Source: Flavobacteriaceae bacterium UBA2000
GTDB taxonomy: Bacteria > Bacteroidota > Bacteroidia > Flavobacteriales > Flavobacteriaceae
Direction: 5' to 3'
Length of the DNA stretch: 10,106 bases
Assembly (NCBI GenBank): GCA_002335345.1
Contig: DDCS01000041.1
Coordinates: forward strand, 1,854-11,959
Shown here: positions 1 to 5,524 of the stretch, in pieces
How the letters are laid out: every line of letters starts with the position of its first letter
Position numbering within the stretch: position 1 is the stretch's first letter
Translations under genes and position numbers: made by a program
The notes under the pieces: generated by a model
What the model saw: only the letters and a program-made list of their open reading frames with translations
What the model was told of the DNA's origin: nothing
The model's database searches: none

Positions 1-504
1 CTTAACCCAGGGATAAGACCTGAGCTGAGCTTGAGCACAAACAGCCAATATTTGGATCTCTGTGAATACATGCAAACGGAGCTGGATAAAATTGGGATCA
101 CTGTCCATATTGACGTGCTTCCTCCTTCGACGCTTCGCCAACTAAAAAATACCGGAGGTTTAGAGCTATTCAGAGCCAGCTGGGTGGCGGATTACCCGGA
201 TGCGGAAAACTATCTTTCTCTATTTATCAGTCAAAATTTTACGCCAGACGGGCCCAATTATACGCACTTTTTCAAACCCGAAATTGACAGCCTCTACCAA
301 AAAGCTTTGACCGTACAACAAGACAGTCTTCGTTGGGCAATTTATCGCAAAATGGATGAGAAAATCATGGAATTCGCCCCTGTTGTGCCTTTGTATTATG
401 ACATGGCCATACGGTTTGTTCGAAAAAACGTGGAGGATCTAGGGATTAATGCCCAAAACTTTCTTTTTTTAAAGCGTACCAAAAAGCTCAGTCCTAAAAA
501 TTAG
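1..504 (+). CDS. ABC transporter substrate-binding protein, peptide type (SBP_bac_5 family), 3' end only
   Basis: The reading frame is open from base 1 (it begins LNPGIRPELS), so the gene starts outside the window and about 167 residues of the C-terminus are present. The TTG at position 31 is not its start. The stretch SWVADYPDAENYLSLF, followed by GPNYTHFF and then EFAPVVPLYYDMAIRF, is characteristic of the C-terminal lobe of DppA/OppA-like periplasmic or lipid-anchored oligopeptide-binding proteins. Family knowledge: these deliver peptides, or sometimes other solutes, to an ABC importer. The ligand cannot be told from this fragment. No importer permease or ATPase is visible, which fits Bacteroidota, where such binding proteins are often encoded alone. 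The TAG stop shares bases with the TAA stop of the opposing gene, so no terminator can lie between them. Confidence 0.9.
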   Translation, partial: LNPGIRPELSLSTNSQYLDLCEYMQTELDKIGITVHIDVLPPSTLRQLKNTGGLELFRASWVADYPDAENYLSLFISQNFTPDGPNYTHFFKPEIDSLYQKALTVQQDSLRWAIYRKMDEKIMEFAPVVPLYYDMAIRFVRKNVEDLGINAQNFLFLKRTKKLSPKN

Positions 505-1676
505 TCCCGCCGCCAGGATTTTGAAGCCTCAAAGATTGCTTCAAATAAGCCCTGATCTTGTGCCGTCCACTCAATTCCTCTTCGTTGGGTCACGCGTTTT
601 GCGGTTTCCACTGCTTTATTCAAACTATAGGTGGTCATACTCCCTGCACCACCCCAACTAAAGCTAGGAATAAAATTTTTGGGAAACCCAGCGCCAAAAA
701 CATTGGCGCTCACACCGACGACAGTGCCCGTATTAAAAGCAGTATTGATAGCGCATTTGCTATGATCGCCCATAATTAAGCCACAAAACTGTAAACCGGT
801 GTGGGCAAAACGCTCACGGGCATAATCCCACAAGCGCACCTCATCGTAGTTGTTTTTCAGATTAGAGGTGTTGGTGTCGGCGCCAAGATTACACCAAAAA
901 CCCAAGACAGAATTACCCAAAAAGCCATCGTGCCCTTTGTTGCTATAACCCATCATAACAGAATTGCTTATCTCCCCTCCCGCCTTACAATAAGGTCCAA
1001 TAGTGGTCCCGCCATAAATTTTAGCCCCCATTTTTATCACCGCGTTATCCCCGATGAATAACGGCCCTCTTAACAACGCACCATCCATTATTTGCGCTCC
1101 TGAGCCGATATAAATGGGCCCCTGTGAAGTGTTTAGCGTACAGTGCTCGAGCTGCGCATGATCAGCCACAAAAACCTTACTTGAATCGTTACATTGAACC
1201 CATGAGGGTATAGGCGCGGAAATCGCAGAGCGCGTCAACAGGTCAAAATCAGCCTGTATTTCCTGAGCGTTAACTGTAAATATATCGTAGCTATTCAGGA
1301 TACGCGTTACTTCAGATTCAAACTCATGCCAGATAATTTCCTGTGGCATTAAATCTGAACTCCATTGCCCTGAACGCCAAGCAATCGTTCCATTTTTATC
1401 ACGCAAACCATGGCCTAAGGCCAATTGAGTAACCTCAGAAACAAGGACATCATTGGGAAGCACTGCGCCGTTAATAAAGGTATTATCGGTGGTAAACCTA
1501 AAGGGGTAAATCGGCTGAAGATATTCCTTGGTAAGCCATGAACCCTCCGTGTTTAAGCGTTTGTTCCATTTCTGTGAAATCGTCAATCCACCAATGCTCA
1601 GCTCGGCAACAGGTCTTGTGTAGGTCAGCGGCAGTAAACCTGAGCTTTGGGCGGGGTCAAAAAACACCAAATTCAT
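501..1676 (-). CDS. GlmU-like putative sugar nucleotidyltransferase / acyltransferase (alternative bacterial GlmU family)
   Basis: A 391-residue protein. The N-terminal part (about 1-160) has the TRPVAELSIGGLTISQKW signature (residues 20-37) of the Bacteroidota GlmU-like family and lacks the LxAGxGTRM loop of classical GlmU. The C-terminal part (about 165-345) is a left-handed beta-helix of hexapeptide repeats, for example YIGSGAQIMDGA, FIGDNAVIKMGAKI and GGTTIGPYCKAGGEI. The KGHDGFLG stretch (247-254) contains a histidine in the position expected for the acetyltransferase active site. By family it should make UDP-GlcNAc (GlcN-1-P acetylation and uridylylation) in the cytoplasm for peptidoglycan and lipopolysaccharide. 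That assignment comes from the family and is not shown here. The ATG at 1674-1676 begins the conserved MNLVFFD start. It lies downstream of the L31 gene on the same strand but a terminator separates them, so it probably has its own promoter. Confidence 0.9.
   Translation of the reverse strand: MNLVFFDPAQSSGLLPLTYTRPVAELSIGGLTISQKWNKRLNTEGSWLTKEYLQPIYPFRFTTDNTFINGAVLPNDVLVSEVTQLALGHGLRDKNGTIAWRSGQWSSDLMPQEIIWHEFESEVTRILNSYDIFTVNAQEIQADFDLLTRSAISAPIPSWVQCNDSSKVFVADHAQLEHCTLNTSQGPIYIGSGAQIMDGALLRGPLFIGDNAVIKMGAKIYGGTTIGPYCKAGGEISNSVMMGYSNKGHDGFLGNSVLGFWCNLGADTNTSNLKNNYDEVRLWDYARERFAHTGLQFCGLIMGDHSKCAINTAFNTGTVVGVSANVFGAGFPKNFIPSFSWGGAGSMTTYSLNKAVETAKRVTQRRGIEWTAQDQGLFEAIFEASKSWRRD
520..545. repeat. 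8-bp perfect inverted repeat inside the GlmU-like 3' end
   Basis: TTTGAAGC (520-527) and GCTTCAAA (538-545) are exact reverse complements around a 10-nt loop. The repeat lies 15 nt past the stop of the substrate-binding protein gene, where a 3'-end hairpin would be useful, but no T-tract follows on either strand. It also encodes the FEAIFEAS peptide of the GlmU-like protein, so the symmetry may be coding coincidence. Confidence 0.35.
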
Positions 1677-1715
1677 AAAAAAAAGATTTAGGGTTAAAGA
1701 GTAATATTAACAAAC

Positions 1716-1755
1716 GCAGGTCGATCAATCACAAAGCAGATCGATCATTCACAAA
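1716..1755. repeat. 20-bp tandem direct repeat upstream of the GlmU-like gene
   Basis: GCAGGTCGATCAATCACAAA (1716-1735) is followed directly by GCAGATCGATCATTCACAAA (1736-1755), with 18 of 20 bases identical. The repeat fills most of the space between the L31 terminator and the minus-strand start at 1676. A 20-bp period is about two helical turns, so paired protein-binding sites on one DNA face are possible. A chance or slippage-derived duplication is the alternative. Confidence 0.75.
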
Positions 1756-1759
1756 TATA
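1752..1759 (-). promoter_or_regulatory. Candidate -7 element for the GlmU-like gene
   Basis: On the minus strand this reads TATATTTG, matching the Bacteroidota -7 consensus TAnnTTTG. No convincing TTG sits 19-21 bp upstream, where the L31 terminator stem lies, so the match is half a promoter. A start near 1745 would give a leader of about 70 nt that contains most of the tandem repeat. The terminator upstream makes a separate promoter for this gene likely. Confidence 0.4.
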
Positions 1760-1764
1760 GGAAT

Positions 1765-1790
1765 AAAAAAAGCCTTCGACAGAAGGCTTT
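1765..1790 (-). terminator. Rho-independent terminator after the L31 gene
   Basis: Reading on the minus strand, AAAGCCTTC (1790-1782), a TGTC loop and GAAGGCTTT (1777-1769) form a perfect 9-bp stem. The T run continues past the stem (1768-1765). It starts about 20 nt after the L31 stop codon and should separate L31 transcription from the GlmU-like gene. Confidence 0.88.
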
Positions 1791-1811
1791 ACTATGGGAG
1801 ATTCAAAATTA

Positions 1812-2063
1812 TTACTTTTTGAATTTTGAGTATTTGTTTTTGAATTTGTCAATACGACCAGCAGTATCAACCAATTTGTGTTTCCCAGTATAATATGGGT
1901 GTGAGCTGCGAGAAATCTCCAACTTTACGAGTGGGTATTCAACACCGTCAACCTCTAAAGTCTCTTTAGTATCGGCGGTAGATTTTGTTAAAAACACGTC
2001 CTCATTAGACATATCCTTAAATGCAACTAATCTGTAATTTTCTGGATGAATTCCCTTTTTCAT
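1812..2063 (-). CDS. rpmE2: 50S ribosomal protein L31 type B
   Basis: An 83-residue protein starting MKKGIHPENYRLVAFKD and ending in a lysine-rich tail (FKNKYSKFKK). The central SRSSHPYYTGKHKLVDTAGR is the L31 family core. There are no cysteines, so this is the zinc-independent type B (C-minus) paralogue; this type is the usual L31 in flavobacteria. It binds the large subunit near the central protuberance and helps bridge the subunits. The frame stays open 30 codons further upstream, but the ATG at 2063 is the start because the family begins exactly at MKKGIHP and the upstream residues match nothing in L31. It is followed by a clear terminator and preceded by a near-consensus promoter, so it looks monocistronic. 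Confidence 0.97.
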   Translation of the reverse strand: MKKGIHPENYRLVAFKDMSNEDVFLTKSTADTKETLEVDGVEYPLVKLEISRSSHPYYTGKHKLVDTAGRIDKFKNKYSKFKK

Positions 2064-2089
2064 GATACTTCTTATTTGATAAACTCTCA

Positions 2090-2111
2090 CGGCAAACATT
2101 AGCTTTCGCCG
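2090..2111 (-). other. Hairpin in the L31 mRNA leader (possible regulatory structure)
   Basis: On the minus strand, CGGC-G-AAA (2111-2104) can pair with TTT-GCCG (2096-2090) around a GCTAATG loop, with one bulged G. This gives seven pairs within the predicted 5' leader of about 55 nt, near its 5' end. L31 leaders with autoregulatory roles are known in other phyla. Whether this one has such a role is inference only. Confidence 0.3.
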
Positions 2112-2123
2112 TCTAAGCGGGGG

Positions 2124-2155
2124 CAAATTTAATGATAAATTGCAATTCAGCAATA
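2124..2155 (-). promoter_or_regulatory. Promoter for the L31 gene (Bacteroidota type)
   Basis: On the minus strand, TATTG (2155-2151) is followed by exactly 19 bases and then TAAATTTG (2131-2124). This matches the TTG-N19-TAnnTTTG pattern of the Bacteroidota housekeeping sigma factor. The expected start near 2118 leaves a leader of about 55 nt before the ATG at 2063. Confidence 0.78.
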
Positions 2156-2197
2156 GTTTGAGCGATTTTTTCTAGAAAAAAAGCCGTTTCGTTTTAG

Positions 2198-2205
2198 TAC
2201 ATTTG
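2198..2205 (+). promoter_or_regulatory. Candidate -7 element for the DUF4199-glycosyltransferase-mutase-ABC cluster
   Basis: TACATTTG matches TAnnTTTG and sits 31 bp before the ATG at 2237, giving a predicted leader of about 25 nt. The spacing to any upstream TTG is wrong, so the -33 half is missing or degenerate. It lies back to back with the L31 promoter in the same divergent region. Confidence 0.5.
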
Positions 2206-2236
2206 TGGTACAAACCAAAGCTTTAAATTTAATAAA

Positions 2237-2776
2237 ATGTCAGAAGCACTTACCCCTAAAAAAAATGCGATCAATCATGGTGTAATTCTGGGCCTCATGT
2301 TGGCCTTGAGCACCACTATTATGTATGCCTTTGATACGGAACTCTTTACCAAATGGTGGGTGGGTATCTTAAGCCTACTGCTTGTTATCGTCATGGGCAT
2401 TATCTCCACGGCCAAGTCCAAAGGCATCCTGGGTGGATTCATGAGTTTTAAAGAAGCCTTTTCATCGTATTTCATAACCTGTGCCGTTGGTTTAGCCATA
2501 AGTACGTTAGTCGGCATCCTTATTTTCACCATAGTTGACCCTGATTTAGCGCAATATCTCAATGAGCGCAGTATGGAACTGACTCAAGAATACATGGTTA
2601 AATTCGGTGCACCACAGGCAGAAATTGACAAAGCGATGGCTGAATTAGCCACAAAAGATAATTTCTCAATAGTCAATCAGGCAAAATCTTACGCCTCTCT
2701 ACTTATTTTTCACGCCGTTATTGGTCTATTAATCGGTCTTATTTTTAAGAAAAAAGACCCGGCAGCAATCGATTAA
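2237..2776 (+). CDS. DUF4199 family membrane protein
   Basis: A 179-residue integral membrane protein with four likely membrane segments: about residues 14-31, 40-58, 76-100 and 152-170. The third is preceded by GGFMSFKEAFSSYF (66-79), the conserved DUF4199 signature. A polar stretch (about 101-150, rich in E, D, K and Q) separates segments three and four. A basic KKK follows the last segment. No biochemical function is established for the family. It is found mostly in Bacteroidota, often beside a DPM1-like glycosyltransferase as here. A helper or regulatory role for that enzyme is a guess from position. The ATG at 2237 is the only sensible start; no Shine-Dalgarno is visible, only an A/T-rich lead. 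Confidence 0.85.
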   Translation: MSEALTPKKNAINHGVILGLMLALSTTIMYAFDTELFTKWWVGILSLLLVIVMGIISTAKSKGILGGFMSFKEAFSSYFITCAVGLAISTLVGILIFTIVDPDLAQYLNERSMELTQEYMVKFGAPQAEIDKAMAELATKDNFSIVNQAKSYASLLIFHAVIGLLIGLIFKKKDPAAID

Positions 2777-2811
2777 ATGCTTGTTTGATTTCTAGCCCGA
2801 ACCATTGAATC

Positions 2812-3762
2812 ATGGAACTCTCAATAGTCATCCCTTTACTTAACGAAGCTGAATCCCTTAGCGAATTGCATCAGTGGATCACCAAGTCGCTTGATGGGGT
2901 GATTAAAGATTATGAACTGATCTTTATTGATGATGGTAGCCAGGATAATTCGTGGGAGATTATTAACCAGTTGGCTTCTCAAGATAAACGCGTCAAAGGC
3001 CTAAGATTTCTAAAAAACTTTGGAAAATCACAGGCATTGCATGCAGGATTCGCAAAAGCTCAAGGGCAATATGTGGCCACCATGGACGCAGACTTGCAAG
3101 ACAATCCTGAAGAAATCCCCCACCTGATTGAAATGTTGCGCTCACAAGGGTACGACATGGTCTCTGGCTGGAAGAAAAAGCGTTATGACTCTTATTTCGG
3201 CAAAAACCTGCCCTCAAAACTCTTTAATTTTGCAGCGCGAAAAACCTCAGGAGTAGCCTTAAATGACTTTAATTGTGGTCTTAAGGCTTATAAAGCAGAA
3301 GTGGTTCAAGCCATTGAAGTGACTGGAGAAATGCATCGATATATTCCTGTGCTGGCCAGTAATGCAGGTTTTAAAAATATCGGAGAACGTGTGGTCCAAC
3401 ACCAAGCCCGTAAATTCGGCCATACTAAATTTGGCTCTGAGCGTTTTTTGCGCGGCTTTTTAGACTTGATTACCATATCCTTTATTTCCCGATTTGGCAA
3501 GAGGCCCATGCACTTATTTGGAGCCTGGGGTGCCTTGATGTTAGCTCTTGGATTTTTATTTGCGGCTTATTTGGGTATCGATAAATTAATCCTCAATCCT
3601 ACAGGACGGCTCATTACTGAGCGACCACAATTTTATATTGCGCTTACGGCGATGATTTTAGGAGGACAATTTTTTATTGCAGGATTTCTGGGAGAACTCA
3701 TTTTGCAGAGTAAACAATCTACACCAAACTATCGTATTAAAGAATCCTTAAACCTCGAGTAA
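2812..3762 (+). CDS. Family 2 glycosyltransferase, DPM1/GtrB-like (polyprenyl-phosphate sugar synthase type)
   Basis: A 316-residue protein. It opens with the GT-A start LSIVIPLLNEAESL, then IDDGSQDNS (39-47) for nucleotide binding and the metal-binding DADLQD (92-97). RKFGHTKFG (200-208) matches the conserved RxxGxSKY-like segment of this subgroup. Two C-terminal membrane helices follow (about 233-257 and 273-297). By family it moves a sugar from a UDP- or GDP-sugar to a polyprenyl phosphate on the inner face of the cytoplasmic membrane, giving a lipid-linked sugar for glycan building or modification. Donor and acceptor cannot be read from the sequence. It follows the DUF4199 gene by 35 nt with no terminator, so the two are probably co-transcribed. 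Confidence 0.94.
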   Translation: MELSIVIPLLNEAESLSELHQWITKSLDGVIKDYELIFIDDGSQDNSWEIINQLASQDKRVKGLRFLKNFGKSQALHAGFAKAQGQYVATMDADLQDNPEEIPHLIEMLRSQGYDMVSGWKKKRYDSYFGKNLPSKLFNFAARKTSGVALNDFNCGLKAYKAEVVQAIEVTGEMHRYIPVLASNAGFKNIGERVVQHQARKFGHTKFGSERFLRGFLDLITISFISRFGKRPMHLFGAWGALMLALGFLFAAYLGIDKLILNPTGRLITERPQFYIALTAMILGGQFFIAGFLGELILQSKQSTPNYRIKESLNLE

Positions 3763-3778
3763 ATGGCGGGATATTCCC

Positions 3779-3786
3779 TATTTTTG
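3779..3786 (+). promoter_or_regulatory. Possible internal -7 element before the phosphohexomutase gene
   Basis: TATTTTTG fits TAnnTTTG and lies 25 bp before the ATG at 3812, in the 49-nt gap after the glycosyltransferase gene. No TTG lies at the right distance upstream. It may give extra transcription of the last two genes, but the match is short. Confidence 0.3.
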
Positions 3787-3811
3787 CTCTGTTTATCGCT
3801 ATTTTAAACTC

Positions 3812-5524
3812 ATGTCATTGAACATAGACCCCCTTTTATCAAAGGCTCAAAACTGGTTAAAACCACATTTTGATCAAAATACACAGTCCGCTATTCAAAA
3901 ACTTATTGGTGGGCCAAAGGAAGCCCTCGAGGATGCCTTTTATACCTCACTGGCCTTTGGAACCGGAGGAATGCGGGGGATCATGGGCGTTGGAGATAAC
4001 AGAATCAATAAATATACTTTGGGTAAAGCCACTCAAGGACTCAGTAATTATTTGAAAACAGAATTTGCCGAGGAATTTGCCGAGGAATCACTTCGCGTGG
4101 TGATCGCCTATGATTGCCGGCATAACAGCGACACCTTAGCCCAAACCGTTGCTGAAGTCTTTTCAGCCAATGGAATCCATGTTAAATTATTTTCATCATT
4201 ACGGCCCACACCAGAACTTTCCTTTGCGGTACGGTATTTAAATTGTCACTGTGGCATCGTACTCACGGCCTCGCACAATCCACCAGAGTACAATGGCTAT
4301 AAGGTATATTGGCAAGATGGCGGTCAACTTGTGCCGCCACAAGACAGCGCCATTATCACTGAAATTAATACTTTGGATTATCAGGATATTCGTTTTAATC
4401 CAAATCATGACCTCATTGAGCGTATTGATAATGAGGTCGATAATGCCTTTATACAGGCCTCATTGAACGCAGTCCCAAAACGCGCAACAAACCAAAATCG
4501 AAAGGATTTACGTGTCGTTTTTACGCCACTTCACGGAACCTCAGTAACCATGGTTCCTCCTGTATTGGCCGCAGCGGGTTTTGACCAAGTCCATATTGTG
4601 AAAGAACAAGCCACGCCAGATGGCAACTTTCCTACGGTAAGTTCCCCTAACCCTGAAGAGCCCCAAGCCCTTCAAATGGCCATGGATCAGGCTCGTGAAT
4701 TTGATGCAGACCTGGTCATTGGGACAGATCCTGATTGTGACCGACTCGGGATTGCCGTGCGCAATAATCATGGTGAGCTGACCTTACTCAATGGGAATCA
4801 AGCCATGGTGATTAAAACCCATTTTTTACTCGATGGATTAACGGCCGACCAAAAAAACAAAAAGAGTTTTATCGCCTCTACTGTCGTATCAACACCGATG
4901 ATGCGTTTGCTTGCTGATGATTTTGGTGTCGCTTACAAAGAGGGGCTTACGGGCTTTAAATGGATTGCCAAAATGGTCAAAGATTTTCCACAGCAAGACT
5001 TTATCGGTGGTGGTGAGGAAAGTTTTGGATATATGGTCGGTGATTTTGTTCGGGATAAAGATGCGGTAACCGCGAGTTTACTTATTTGTGAGATTGCCGC
5101 CTATCTCAATGGCAAGGGTTCCTCTGTTTGGAATTATCTTCAAGAAATTTATCAGCGTTATGGTTATTTTGGCGAAGCGCTTATTTCTCAGGTCAAAAAA
5201 GGCAGACAAGGTGCGGAACAAATAAAGGCCATCATGACGGCCTTTCGTCAAGAGCCACCAAAAACCATCGCGGGGAGTCCCGTTATTAAAATAGAAGATT
5301 ATCAAAATCAAAAGGTACTTGATTTAACCAGTGGTCAAGAAACCCCGCTCGATCTACCCGCCGCCAATGTCCTTATTTTTTATACCCAAGATGGGGCGAA
5401 AATCGCAGCGCGACCCAGTGGTACAGAGCCAAAAATAAAATATTATATCAGTGTTACGGCTGAGGCAGAAGCGGCATTGTCCCCACAGATTGAGTCGATT
5501 AAAAAAGACCTAAACCTCCTTTAA
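3812..5524 (+). CDS. Phospho-sugar mutase (phosphoglucomutase/phosphomannomutase, alpha-D-phosphohexomutase family)
   Basis: A 570-residue cytoplasmic enzyme with all four family signatures in order. TASHNP (152-157) carries the phosphorylated Ser154. DPDCDR (306-311) is the magnesium loop. GEES (401-404) is the sugar-binding loop. RPSGTEPK (534-541) is the phosphate-binding loop. LAFGTGGMRGIMGVG (48-62) is typical of the long PGM2-like branch, whose length also fits. It interconverts hexose-6-phosphate and hexose-1-phosphate. Glucose, mannose or pentose preference cannot be set from motifs. It would supply sugar-1-phosphate for nucleotide-sugar synthesis, consistent with the upstream glycosyltransferase. 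Its TAA overlaps the next ATG (TAATG), suggesting translational coupling. Residues 84-92 contain a duplicated FAEE. Confidence 0.96.
   Translation: MSLNIDPLLSKAQNWLKPHFDQNTQSAIQKLIGGPKEALEDAFYTSLAFGTGGMRGIMGVGDNRINKYTLGKATQGLSNYLKTEFAEEFAEESLRVVIAYDCRHNSDTLAQTVAEVFSANGIHVKLFSSLRPTPELSFAVRYLNCHCGIVLTASHNPPEYNGYKVYWQDGGQLVPPQDSAIITEINTLDYQDIRFNPNHDLIERIDNEVDNAFIQASLNAVPKRATNQNRKDLRVVFTPLHGTSVTMVPPVLAAAGFDQVHIVKEQATPDGNFPTVSSPNPEEPQALQMAMDQAREFDADLVIGTDPDCDRLGIAVRNNHGELTLLNGNQAMVIKTHFLLDGLTADQKNKKSFIASTVVSTPMMRLLADDFGVAYKEGLTGFKWIAKMVKDFPQQDFIGGGEESFGYMVGDFVRDKDAVTASLLICEIAAYLNGKGSSVWNYLQEIYQRYGYFGEALISQVKKGRQGAEQIKAIMTAFRQEPPKTIAGSPVIKIEDYQNQKVLDLTSGQETPLDLPAANVLIFYTQDGAKIAARPSGTEPKIKYYISVTAEAEAALSPQIESIKKDLNLL
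4061..4084 (+). repeat. Perfect 12-bp in-frame tandem duplication inside the mutase gene
   Basis: GAATTTGCCGAG occurs at 4061-4072 and again at 4073-4084 with no differences, encoding E-FAEE-FAEE. The identical third-codon positions point to a recent slippage duplication that adds four residues in a likely surface loop before strand RVVIAYDCR. Confidence 0.9.

Noticed and set aside
31..504. A complete gene starting at TTG 31
   Set aside because: The frame is open back to base 1 and the protein matches only the C-terminal lobe of a substrate-binding protein, so it is a partial gene cut by the window edge.
558..1061. Plus-strand frames of 73 and 86 residues opposite the GlmU-like gene
   Set aside because: They lie wholly antisense to a conserved gene, have no recognisable domain, and are best seen as mirror frames of it.
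1716..1755. A CRISPR fragment or insertion-sequence end
   Set aside because: The copies are directly adjacent with no spacer, and no transposase or target duplication is present.
2064..2153. A 30-residue N-terminal extension of L31
   Set aside because: L31 type B proteins begin at MKKGIHP. The upstream codons overlap the promoter and the leader hairpin and do not look like L31.
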